From positions 1 through 10,234 of the forward strand of contig MGEY01000012.1 of assembly GCA_001791615.1 (NCBI GenBank): a stretch of 10,234 bases of DNA, written 5' to 3'. The position numbers and the translations under genes were made by a program. The notes beneath the pieces were generated by a model, which did no database searches, was not told the DNA's origin, and saw only the letters and a program-made list of their open reading frames with translations. Positions 1 to 6,250 of this stretch are shown piece after piece (the stretch's first letter is position 1; the number at the start of each line of letters is the position of its first letter). This stretch comes from Candidatus Uhrbacteria bacterium RIFOXYA2_FULL_40_9 (GTDB lineage Bacteria; Patescibacteriota; Patescibacteriia; UBA9934; GWF2-40-263).

Positions 1-1
1 C

Positions 2-403
2 ATAGAAGATGAAGCTGAACCAGATTGGAGAAAGTGGAAGTTAAAACCCGCACAGGACATGGATTTCATTCGCCTATCCGTGGCCGATCTTAACATCCAG
101 GGCGTTCCAACTACAGATACAATTTACGCTCGCGCGCAAGAACTTGGCCTTGAACTCGTTCCTCCGGAAGCTTGTCCAACCTACCGTTTAGCAACGCTAG
201 ATCAGGCTATGGATGATTGGGTCTATATGGGCATGAAACAAATTTCAGACACCGATGGTAGCCCGCGTGTCTTCAGCATGGACCGTGGCGAGGGCGGTCT
301 TCTGTGGCTCAACGGCACTTGGGTGTATTGGGGCATCCCGTGGGATCCTTGCTTCAAGTTTGTGTTCCGTCTCCGCCCGGCAGAGCCGGGCAAGCAAGTC
401 TGA
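2..403 (+). CDS. Uncharacterised protein, C-terminal 133 residues (5' end outside the window)
   Basis: The frame is open from base 2 and closes with TGA at 401-403. The ATG at 59 lies inside an already open frame (IEDEAEPDWRKWKLKPAQDM), so the gene very probably starts before the window. Visible landmarks are GVPTTDTIYARAQELGLELV, then PPEACPTYRL, then a Trp- and Gly-rich end with DDWVYMGMKQISDTDG and FKFVFRLRP. The pattern of a Pro-Glu-x-x-Pro turn, a conserved Trp, a SDxDG turn and a final FVFRLR strand matches, from memory, a family of unknown function seen often in Parcubacteria. I know of no assigned role. It is about 56% GC over 241-360, against roughly 35-42% in sampled stretches of the genes to its right, which could mean different origin or expression level. 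The last codons contain a perfect GC-rich hairpin at 375-391. It is convergent with the glycosyltransferase gene. Confidence 0.75.
   Translation: MEDEAEPDWRKWKLKPAQDMDFIRLSVADLNIQGVPTTDTIYARAQELGLELVPPEACPTYRLATLDQAMDDWVYMGMKQISDTDGSPRVFSMDRGEGGLLWLNGTWVYWGIPWDPCFKFVFRLRPAEPGKQV
375..391 (+). repeat. GC-rich inverted repeat in the 3' end of the first gene
   Basis: GCCCGGC (375-381) and GCCGGGC (385-391) pair perfectly over 7 bp around an AGA loop, within the codons for RPAEPG, and end 10 bases before the stop. No T-run follows, so it is not by itself an intrinsic terminator. It could stabilise the mRNA 3' end or may be a by-product of GC-rich coding. Confidence 0.6.
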
Positions 404-411
404 AACTTAAA

Positions 412-491
412 GATTTTGTTCCTTTGTCTATTTAGATCCTTGGGCTCTTTGATATTTTGACCCTTTGATGCTCTGGCTCTTGGATTCTTTG
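412..491. repeat. Degenerate 8-bp periodic array, ten units
   Basis: Read in register from 412, ten consecutive octamers follow the loose consensus NNNYTTKG: GATTTTGT, TCCTTTGT, CTATTTAG, ATCCTTGG, GCTCTTTG, ATATTTTG, ACCCTTTG, ATGCTCTG, GCTCTTGG, ATTCTTTG. Column 5 is T in all ten, column 4 is a pyrimidine in all ten, column 6 is T in nine, and column 8 is G in eight. The array fills most of the gap between the first gene's stop and the terminator hairpin at 531. Function is unknown. It could be a decayed tandem repeat, a transcript 3'-end element, or a protein-binding array. Confidence 0.55.
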
Positions 492-530
492 AATGAACAC
501 GAACGTTGGTCACTGTTGAATAAAAGAAAC

Positions 531-556
531 AAAAAAACACCTTTTGGTGTTTTTTT
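531..556. terminator. Bidirectional intrinsic terminator between convergent genes
   Basis: AAAAAAACACC (531-541) and GGTGTTTTTTT (546-556) form a perfect 11-bp stem around a TTTT loop. The A-run and T-run arms give a U-tract on both strands, so the one hairpin can end the + strand gene (stop at 403) and the - strand glycosyltransferase gene, whose stop at 564-566 is 8 bases from the stem. Confidence 0.85.
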
Positions 557-563
557 TGGTTGC

Positions 564-1730
564 TTATTTAAGTGGTTTTAGGACTTTTGCAAAGAAGGGA
601 GGTTGTGTGGTCGCGTATTCGTAGAAGTAAGCAGTTTTCTCTGCAATATCTTTCCAATCATATTGTTTTGCTACATGGAGTCGAGCCTCTTCTCCCACGG
701 CTATAACAAGATCAGGATGTTGAAGGATCCAAGTCATTTTTTCTGAAAGATCTTTCACATTTTTTGTTTCAAATGTCAGTCCACACACATCTGTTAATTC
801 TCGATTTTCAGGAATATCAGAAGAAAGTACACATTTTCCATAGCTCATTGCTTCTAATATCGCAATTGGCAATCCTTCAGATTCTGATGGATGCACAATA
901 GCATATGCGTTTGCAAAAAGGGCTTTAAGTGTTTCGCCTGTTTGAGTTCCGGTAAGAACAATAGAATCGTCTCCTTGTGCAAGGTCTTTTATTTCTTGAA
1001 CATAATCATCTGTAAAAGCACTTCCTCCTACAATGGCCAATTTTTTTCCTTTGGTTAAGGTTGGTTGTTCTGTTTGTAAGAGTTTCCATGCTTCGATAAG
1101 TGTGTGAGCAGCTTTATGCTGAACAAGACGTGAACACATCATGAGATAAGTATTTGGTTGAAGGGAAAAAGGATTCAAAAGGGAAACATCTGAGCGACTC
1201 ATGGGGATTTGTGTTCCGTTTGGAATATAAGTCGTTTGTGTGTGATAAGCCGTTTGACAATAGTGTTGAAGTATTTGAGAAACCGTGATGGTCTCGTCTG
1301 CCATATGGCAGGCAACCCATTCTCCAAGATGGAGCATAAACCTGGCAAACCAATTCCATTTTTGATGATAGCGATCTACACAGTGAAATGTCACAATCAC
1401 TTTTGCTGAGGGTTGCAAAAGTTTTGGAAGCCATGCCAAAAGTGATGGACCCACTCCATGAATATGGAAAATATCGACATTTTCTCGAGAAGCGCGAAGG
1501 AGAGAAGTAAAGGTATGGGTGATTGCATCTAAATGTTTTGATCGAATACTAGGAGTTGTAAGGCATTCAATTCCTTGATAGTTCTTTTGTGCCTTTCCAT
1601 ACCAAGAACGACAAAATACTAAGATTTCATATCCGCGTTTTGCAAGCTCTTTAGAGAGTTCCTCTACATGGCGTTCAATACCACCAGCACGAGCAGGAAT
1701 TCCTTTTTGTCCAATCATGGCTATTTTCAT
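564..1730 (-). CDS. Glycosyltransferase, GT4-type (GT-B fold)
   Basis: This 388-residue protein has the layout of a retaining GT-B glycosyltransferase, which moves a sugar from a nucleotide-sugar donor to a glycan or lipid acceptor. The N-terminal Rossmann half opens MKIAMIGQKGIPARAGGIER, the Gly-rich acceptor-side loop typical of the family. FHIHGVGP follows near 88-95, then VTVSQ-like ITVSQ (148-152) and IPNGT (169-173). The donor half has CSRLVQHKA (199-207), LAIVGG (231-236) and the EX7E signature SESEGLPIAILEAMSYGK, with E285 and E293 as the pair. No signal peptide or membrane segment is seen, so it is cytoplasmic or peripheral. Donor and acceptor cannot be read from sequence. I chose ATG 1730 over an in-frame TTG at 1769 because the family start fits exactly there and TTGACA at 1769 is a -35 box. 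It lies among surface-protein genes, so envelope or exopolysaccharide glycosylation is plausible. It ends in the terminator at 531-556. Confidence 0.93.
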   Translation of the reverse strand: MKIAMIGQKGIPARAGGIERHVEELSKELAKRGYEILVFCRSWYGKAQKNYQGIECLTTPSIRSKHLDAITHTFTSLLRASRENVDIFHIHGVGPSLLAWLPKLLQPSAKVIVTFHCVDRYHQKWNWFARFMLHLGEWVACHMADETITVSQILQHYCQTAYHTQTTYIPNGTQIPMSRSDVSLLNPFSLQPNTYLMMCSRLVQHKAAHTLIEAWKLLQTEQPTLTKGKKLAIVGGSAFTDDYVQEIKDLAQGDDSIVLTGTQTGETLKALFANAYAIVHPSESEGLPIAILEAMSYGKCVLSSDIPENRELTDVCGLTFETKNVKDLSEKMTWILQHPDLVIAVGEEARLHVAKQYDWKDIAEKTAYFYEYATTQPPFFAKVLKPLK

Positions 1731-1740
1731 AAAACATCGT

Positions 1741-1769
1741 AGTTTAGCAGAAAATGCCGTTTTTGTCAA
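1741..1769 (-). promoter_or_regulatory. Sigma70-like promoter giving a near-leaderless glycosyltransferase mRNA
   Basis: On the - strand, a perfect TTGACA (1769-1764) is followed by an ideal 17-base spacer and TAAACT (1746-1741; four of six matches to TATAAT). A TG one base upstream makes an extended -10 (TGCTAAACT). Only ten bases, ACGATGTTTT, separate the -10 from the ATG at 1730. A start point about 7 bases past the -10 would leave a leader of roughly 3-5 bases, with no room for a Shine-Dalgarno site. Confidence 0.75.
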
Positions 1770-1800
1770 TGATTGATGGGGGTAAGTTTAGAGAAATATC

Positions 1801-1825
1801 AAAAAAACCCAACATTTGTTGGGTT
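1801..1825 (-). terminator. Intrinsic terminator of the three-gene minus-strand operon
   Basis: Read on the - strand, AACCCAAC (1825-1818) pairs with GTTGGGTT (1813-1806) over 8 bp around a 4-base loop, followed by a run of T (1807-1801 are all A on the + strand). It lies 82 bases past the stop at 1908 and upstream of the glycosyltransferase promoter, so it separates the two transcription units. The 1826-1907 stretch between stop and hairpin shows nothing recognisable. Confidence 0.8.
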
Positions 1826-1907
1826 CTGCGAGTTGGATTTAAGAAAGTCGTGCATTTTCCATTCAAGTGGCGATTTGACCAGAAAGTCTTCTCTTTTTTC
1901 CTTTTTA

Positions 1908-3749
1908 TTACTCCAAGATGATTCCTTTTCCAGTTGCTAAGAGGTCTGCAGGCAGATTTGTTGTGGCAGATGCCCCCCCTGCACTTACAAACAGACCAGT
2001 TGTTTCATCAACCCCTGTGATTTGAATATCATTGATAAGGTAAGGAGACGATCCTATTTGGTCTTCTGTGGGTGTAATTCCGACTTCAAAAGCAATACCA
2101 ACAACAGTACTATCAGCAAAAAGGGTTGGTAAAAGGCGATCTGATGTCCAAGTAATCGTTCTTGTCACCTCATCATAAGAAACTCCGCCATTTTGTGACA
2201 CGGTTTGTCTTCCTGTAAAACGGACGTTTTCTGGGAGTATGCCTGAGAGTTCAATTGTTGAAAGAGGATTGATCGTTCCAGTGACATGCCAGAAGATCCA
2301 ATACTTTGTTTCTGCTCCGACTTGCGGAGGCAAAGGTCCTCGACCAAGTTGATCTCCACTTGGAAGGGAATAGCGCGCGAAGGATTCAAGAACAAGAGGT
2401 GTGGTCATGAGAGATGAAATCAATGTCCCTTTATTGAGAATTGTTTGTCCAGTATTTTCACCAAGAACATAGATAGCAATAGCTTGTGTTTTAACTGTAC
2501 TAATTTCTTCTCTTGCTTCACTTTGCATAAGAGAGGAACGAGTTTTTGTTTTTACGATAACATCACCAGATTGTCCTGGGAGAATTTCAGTAAGTTCAGG
2601 ATAGGTTGTTTGATCAACAAGATAGTTCTTTTCTGTGAAAAATGGACTCTCTGTTTCAAAACCAATCTGCACGTTTGTAAGAGATGATTCTCCGATGTTC
2701 TCATAATGAATTGTAATGTTTACTTCTGATCCTGGACGGAGAGAATCACGGTCAATTGTGTGGTTTATAGAAAGTTGAGGAGGAAGAACTGGACTGGTCT
2801 GTTTTAGTGTTTCTTGTGCGTAATGCGTGTTTCCAAAGGTAAAAGAGGGAGAGAAAATAAAACTCACTTCGTTTTCTATCTCTCCCAAATAACCCGTAAA
2901 AGTCATTTCCCCTTTTTCACCTGCTTGAATAGAGGGAAGAGAAAAACGTCCATTTTCAAGCAAAGGATTGCTTGAGGAAAGAGAAAAGCCATCAGGCCAC
3001 TGTGGAACAACACTGATCGTTGGAAAATCAATTATTCCTGTATTTTCATAAGTGATAGCTCCTGAGACTTCTTGATAAGCAATTAATTGTTCTGGAAGAG
3101 AAAGGGAAAGATGAAGAGTTGAGCCAGAAGGAGAGAAGGTATGTTCGCTTGTTTTATACCCAATTTCTTTATTTTCTCCATGAACAAAAGTCATTTTGCT
3201 TTGAAAGGTTTGTTCACCTCCTACATCTCCAAATATAACTCCAGTAATTTTTATAGATCCTGTTCCTCCCACAGGGATTGTTCCAAGAGAAATGACCCCT
3301 TCATCAACAATCTCTTCTTCAGAAAGCACTTCTTGTAATAAGAAATGTTCGGGATATTTTACGGTCAGGGTGACATTATGAAGTTCTTCGTTTGTTTCAT
3401 TGGTATAACGAATGATCAGTGTAGAGGGAGCTCCAGAGATAATTTCTCTTGGCGCTACAGAAACGTCATAAGCAATTTGATCTGCAAAAGAAAGGGGTTT
3501 ATAAAAAGAAAGGAGAAGAGCTATGCTTCCAAGACCAATCGCTATGCCAATCAAAAGAAGATCTATTACAAAGACGATTCGTTCAAATCGATAGTGTCCT
3601 TGATAGTGATGACGGAACCAGTGAGCAAATGGAGCAAGGAAAATTTTACCTGGGTGCGAAAGCAAGCAAAAAGTGCGTCCAATCACAGATTCAGGACGTC
3701 CGACAGAATTACAGGCAAGACGTCGAGTAATTTTTTCTTTAAGAGACAT
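1908..3749 (-). CDS. Membrane-anchored surface protein with DUF11-like beta domains
   Basis: The 613-residue protein has a basic cytoplasmic N-terminus (residues 1-56, rich in R, K and H), one strong membrane segment at about 57-82 (RIVFVIDLLLIGIAIGLGSI...) and a long external part of beta-sandwich-like units. The units carry the DUF11/CARDB-style pattern of a Pro-rich strand, 'Y-x-N-x-G/T' and a following strand: LIIRYTNETNEELHNVTLTV (111-130), SGAITYENTGIIDFPTISVV (229-248) and NITIHYENIGESSLTNVQIG (344-363). A fourth unit (about 460-540) begins GRGPLPPQVG and holds YWIFWHVTG, ILPENVRFTG and SYDEVTRTITW. That signature is familiar from uncharacterised Patescibacteria surface proteins. No enzyme motif, sortase signal or C-terminal anchor is seen. 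Its role is probably structural or adhesive, by inference. ATG 3749 is preferred over an in-frame TTG at 3761. It lies 33 bases after the upstream hydrolase stop and ends the operon. Confidence 0.82.
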   Translation of the reverse strand: MSLKEKITRRLACNSVGRPESVIGRTFCLLSHPGKIFLAPFAHWFRHHYQGHYRFERIVFVIDLLLIGIAIGLGSIALLLSFYKPLSFADQIAYDVSVAPREIISGAPSTLIIRYTNETNEELHNVTLTVKYPEHFLLQEVLSEEEIVDEGVISLGTIPVGGTGSIKITGVIFGDVGGEQTFQSKMTFVHGENKEIGYKTSEHTFSPSGSTLHLSLSLPEQLIAYQEVSGAITYENTGIIDFPTISVVPQWPDGFSLSSSNPLLENGRFSLPSIQAGEKGEMTFTGYLGEIENEVSFIFSPSFTFGNTHYAQETLKQTSPVLPPQLSINHTIDRDSLRPGSEVNITIHYENIGESSLTNVQIGFETESPFFTEKNYLVDQTTYPELTEILPGQSGDVIVKTKTRSSLMQSEAREEISTVKTQAIAIYVLGENTGQTILNKGTLISSLMTTPLVLESFARYSLPSGDQLGRGPLPPQVGAETKYWIFWHVTGTINPLSTIELSGILPENVRFTGRQTVSQNGGVSYDEVTRTITWTSDRLLPTLFADSTVVGIAFEVGITPTEDQIGSSPYLINDIQITGVDETTGLFVSAGGASATTNLPADLLATGKGIILE

Positions 3750-3764
3750 ACATGTTCTCAAGGT

Positions 3765-3779
3765 TCGTCAGAATGACGA
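3765..3779. repeat. Short perfect inverted repeat in the hydrolase-DUF11 gene gap
   Basis: TCGTCA (3765-3770), spacer GAA, TGACGA (3774-3779). On the - strand mRNA it reads TCGTCATTCTGACGA and folds into a 6-bp hairpin with a 3-base loop. It occupies most of the 33-base gap between the hydrolase stop (3783) and the next ATG (3749). There is no T-run, so it is not a terminator. It resembles the core of short dispersed palindromic repeats of the GTCATTCTGA type found between genes in many bacteria (recall, not searched). Confidence 0.5.
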
Positions 3780-3782
3780 GGA

Positions 3783-5810
3783 TTAATAAAGAGAGAAAGT
3801 AAAGACATCAGTTGTAAGGGCGATGATTTCTTTTTGTCCATCACTATCAACATCTGTCACTGCTACATTGACACCTGTTTTCTGAGAAGCGTCCATGGCA
3901 AGAAATTCTGAAAGAAGCTGACCATCACGATCATACACACGAACTATGGGTTCTAATCCAACTCCTGGACCAGTGATAATTTCATCAATTCCATCTTCAT
4001 TCACATCTCCGACAGCAATGTAAGCCCCCCCGCGATAGTCTTCATCATAGGCAAAAAAACCAGGGTTTATGATTTTTCCATATTTGTTTGCAACGCGTAC
4101 ATGAGGACCACCAGTATCTGCTGCTGCACAAATAATTTCATTGATGTTATCCCCATTAAGATCGCCGATCCCTACACGTACACCACCTCGGAATGCTTCA
4201 TTATAAGGGAAGAATCCAGGGTTAATAAGCTCGCCTTCACTATTAAAAACACGGACATGCGGACCACCACCATTTTCTGTGCCTGTCACAATTTCAATGG
4301 TTCCATCATTTTCTAAATCGCCAATAGCAAGATTAATACCTTGAGTATAGGTTTCCGTGTACGGAGCAAATGTCTTTTCCACAGTTCCATTTTCTCGATA
4401 AATAGTGACATAAGTATCTCCTGCCACAATGGTTTCAAGAGAATCATCTTGATCAATATCTTGGGTAATGACGCGCAGGCCTCCAGATTGAGAATTATCA
4501 TAAGCAAAAAATCCTGTGCGTTTTGTCGCACCTTCAGCAGTGAAAATACGTGCAAAAGAACCATTTGCAAATACAGCATTTTGAAGGGAATCAATAGGTC
4601 GTAAAAGAATAATGCCATCTTTTGCCGCCAAGGTTATTGTAGAAACGATAGAACCACTATTGATGGAAGGATCTTGAGAGCCATGAATTTTTTCATATTC
4701 TCCATCAAGTCGCACGGTTTGTTGGCTGTTGGTGGCATTTACAATAATCTTTCCTTGCTCAAAATCTCGTTCCCATACACTTGAAACAATGGAACTCATA
4801 CTTGGACTAAGGATATTTTCTGGTTCTCCTTTTGCTTTTCCAAGATAGACATCGTATTCATCATAGGTCCAGAGTTGACCATGGTCTTCTGTTCCATAGT
4901 CAAAAGCGAAAAAACCATTTCCAAGCAAAGTAGAAGTGATCCCAAAACGAACTTTTTGATAATCATCTCTTGTTCCAGTGTTTTCTGTATTAACATTTAC
5001 AATAATAATTGGATCATGTTCGATCTCATCTTCAAACTGAAGATAATCCGTTGTGCTATTTTTCCAGTCTGTTAAAGAATCAGTACTAGACGGAAAGGTT
5101 TCAAACATGCGACCATTAACAGAGGGAGCAAAAGCTTTGTTCGAACTTCCATTAGTAATAATAATTGCTTCGTCTCCAAGAAGTTCACGCGTGGTAGAGA
5201 AAAGTTCGAGATAATTCTCTTCCCACAAGGTATTTGCTTGAGTGGTGGTGTCATTCTTTCCATCTTTATTAACATCAAGAGGGGAGATCCAATCGATCGT
5301 GTCTTGGACTTCATCGTAAAAGATCCCATCCCAATAACCTGTGGACATCACTTCTTCTTGAACAAAGTTTGCAAGGTAAGAAATCCATCCAGAGTTGAGA
5401 TTGAGCGCGCGTGTATTTGGCCAAACAGATTTGGTGTTTCCTGAAGCATCTTTAAGCCACCAGCCGTTTTCTATACCTTTATACAATTCGTCGTGGAGAC
5501 TATCATTCCAATAAACATCATTCCAGCTGACCGTTGGAATATAAGCGAGGATGAGGATGTCTTCATTGTAAGATCGGATTGTTTGAAAAAAGTCTTCATT
5601 ATAAACTTGGGCTTCGACAGGAATGACAATGAGATCAAAACGCGCAAGTGTTTGAATTGTTTCTTGGTCTTCAAGGGTTGATCCGGATAAGAGAAAATAG
5701 TTTGCGGTTTGAACAAACGTTTGAGAAGAGTTTTTTGCTAGAAGAAAAGAGCTCCCTTGAGGAAGCAAGAGTAGGAAGAAAAGGAGAATTGTGGAGAGAT
5801 ATTTCTTCAC
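3783..5810 (-). CDS. Secreted putative glycoside hydrolase (GHL15-like) with five FG-GAP-type repeats
   Basis: This 675-residue protein starts with a signal peptide (MKKYLSTILLFFLLLLPQGS; cleavage around 25). Residues about 35-405 look like a TIM-barrel glycoside hydrolase of the GHL15 type: LIVIPVEAQVYN (60-71), ILILAYIPTVSW (85-96), WDGIFYDEV (160-168, candidate catalytic D161/D166/E167), IIITNGSSN (216-224), GRMFETF (233-239, candidate E237) and a closing DGIILLRP (398-405). No member of this family has a substrate that I can name with confidence. Residues 406-675 hold five FG-GAP/VCBS-like repeats, each with a DxDxDGxxE-type calcium loop at about 451, 498, 550, 602 and 653. The shared text is GGPHVRVF and 'GFFAYDEDYRGGxxIAVGD', suggesting a propeller-like calcium-binding surface module. 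The GTG start at 5810 is 1 base after the stop of the upstream HTH gene, so translation is probably coupled. Likely exported and acting on surface or host glycans; this is inference. Confidence 0.82.
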   Translation of the reverse strand: MKKYLSTILLFFLLLLPQGSSFLLAKNSSQTFVQTANYFLLSGSTLEDQETIQTLARFDLIVIPVEAQVYNEDFFQTIRSYNEDILILAYIPTVSWNDVYWNDSLHDELYKGIENGWWLKDASGNTKSVWPNTRALNLNSGWISYLANFVQEEVMSTGYWDGIFYDEVQDTIDWISPLDVNKDGKNDTTTQANTLWEENYLELFSTTRELLGDEAIIITNGSSNKAFAPSVNGRMFETFPSSTDSLTDWKNSTTDYLQFEDEIEHDPIIIVNVNTENTGTRDDYQKVRFGITSTLLGNGFFAFDYGTEDHGQLWTYDEYDVYLGKAKGEPENILSPSMSSIVSSVWERDFEQGKIIVNATNSQQTVRLDGEYEKIHGSQDPSINSGSIVSTITLAAKDGIILLRPIDSLQNAVFANGSFARIFTAEGATKRTGFFAYDNSQSGGLRVITQDIDQDDSLETIVAGDTYVTIYRENGTVEKTFAPYTETYTQGINLAIGDLENDGTIEIVTGTENGGGPHVRVFNSEGELINPGFFPYNEAFRGGVRVGIGDLNGDNINEIICAAADTGGPHVRVANKYGKIINPGFFAYDEDYRGGAYIAVGDVNEDGIDEIITGPGVGLEPIVRVYDRDGQLLSEFLAMDASQKTGVNVAVTDVDSDGQKEIIALTTDVFTFSLY

Positions 5811-5811
5811 A

Positions 5812-6108
5812 TTATTCTGCTTCAGGATCTATTTTTGAAAGGTTTTCTGGGTTAGGGGAGAAGAGTTTATTTTTGATTTTCCATTGATCAACATATTGAC
5901 CAATCCCTTTCCCATCTCGTTTATTTCGAACAGTCGTTGTTCGCTGTGACCATCGGAGTAAGGATTCAAAGTTGATTTTGTATCGTCCCTGCACAACTAC
6001 ATAGGTAACTTCCTGATTTTGAATAGCTCGACGTATGGTTCTCTGGCTCACACCAAACATTCTTGCCGCTTCAGACACAGAGAGTCGAATAACAGGATTT
6101 ACTGGCAT
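5812..6108 (-). CDS. Small helix-turn-helix DNA-binding protein (HTH_17/excisionase-like)
   Basis: This 98-residue protein has an N-terminal MerR/excisionase-type winged helix: LSVSEAARMFGVSQRTIRRA (9-28) is the helix-turn-helix and VTYVVVQGRYKINFESLLRW (34-53) the wing and following helix. The tail carries GIGQYVDQWKIKNKLFSPNP (68-87), a block that I recall as well conserved in Patescibacteria homologues and that is not part of the standard HTH domain. It has no catalytic residues or ligand domain. It is the first gene of the operon with the hydrolase and DUF11-like protein, starts at ATG 6108 and is read from the promoter at 6143-6171. It may control its own operon or the divergent sigma-factor operon. 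No Shine-Dalgarno site precedes the start. Confidence 0.88.
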   Translation of the reverse strand: MPVNPVIRLSVSEAARMFGVSQRTIRRAIQNQEVTYVVVQGRYKINFESLLRWSQRTTTVRNKRDGKGIGQYVDQWKIKNKLFSPNPENLSKIDPEAE

Positions 6109-6135
6109 AAAAGAGGGGTGTTAATAACTTTTTGT

Positions 6136-6149
6136 CTACATCAGTGTAG
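6136..6149. promoter_or_regulatory. Inverted repeat overlapping the -10 of the HTH operon (possible operator)
   Basis: CTACA (6136-6140), TCAG, TGTAG (6145-6149) forms a 5-bp-arm dyad covering the -10 box (6143-6148) and the likely start point of the - strand promoter. That position suits a repressor site, possibly for the HTH protein itself. The arms are short, so chance is possible. Confidence 0.4.
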
Positions 6150-6171
6150 CCAAAAAAAGGAAACTTGTCAA
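6143..6171 (-). promoter_or_regulatory. Sigma70-like promoter of the HTH-hydrolase-DUF11 operon
   Basis: On the - strand, a perfect TTGACA (6171-6166) is followed by a 17-base spacer and TACACT (6148-6143; four of six matches). The predicted start near 6136 gives a leader of about 28 bases to the ATG at 6108, with no AGGAG-like site in it. Confidence 0.75.
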
Positions 6172-6178
6172 CTTACCC

Positions 6179-6207
6179 TTGATTTTTTGGCGTTTTTCGC
6201 GTATCCT
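6179..6207 (+). promoter_or_regulatory. Candidate promoter of the sigma/anti-sigma operon
   Basis: TTGATT (6179-6184), 17-base spacer, TATCCT (6202-6207); four of six matches in each box. Its -35 lies 7 bp from the -35 of the divergent HTH promoter, so the two may compete or share control. Start near 6214 leaves a leader of about 37 bases to the GTG at 6251. A GGAAAC at 6159-6164 could instead be an ECF-type -35, but no matching -10 was recognised. Confidence 0.5.
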
Positions 6208-6250
6208 AGGCGCATCTTGTAACGTTTCTATTTTTCTAACGACTACTATT

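Noticed and set aside
401..403. Possible UGA-recoded (code 25) genome, as in some CPR lineages
   Set aside because: The first gene ends at TGA followed by non-coding repeat and a terminator, and none of the long frames contains internal TGA.
412..491. CRISPR array
   Set aside because: Units are only 8 bp, degenerate and without spacers.
223..540. A 105-residue open frame on the minus strand across the first gene and the convergent spacer
   Set aside because: It runs antisense through the real + strand gene, crosses the octamer array and starts in the terminator stem; its protein is basic low-complexity text with no recognisable pattern.
1731..1769. Upstream in-frame TTG start for the glycosyltransferase (13 extra residues)
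   Set aside because: The TTG is the first half of a perfect TTGACA -35 box with correct -10 spacing, and family proteins begin at MKIAMIG.
3345..3776. 143-residue plus-strand frame antisense to the DUF11-like gene
   Set aside because: It lies wholly within the opposite-strand gene and the short gap before it, is Ser/Lys/Arg-rich without domain features, and has no plausible promoter.
6109..6120. CACCCCTCTTTT in the HTH leader, resembling the 16S 3' end (anti-Shine-Dalgarno)
   Set aside because: It is a single short match in the wrong sense for ribosome binding, with no complementary partner nearby that would give it a role.
6179..6250. Upstream in-frame TTG start for the sigma factor (24 extra residues)
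   Set aside because: The added segment lies on the promoter boxes and has no sigma-family resemblance; the GTG at 6251 fits better.
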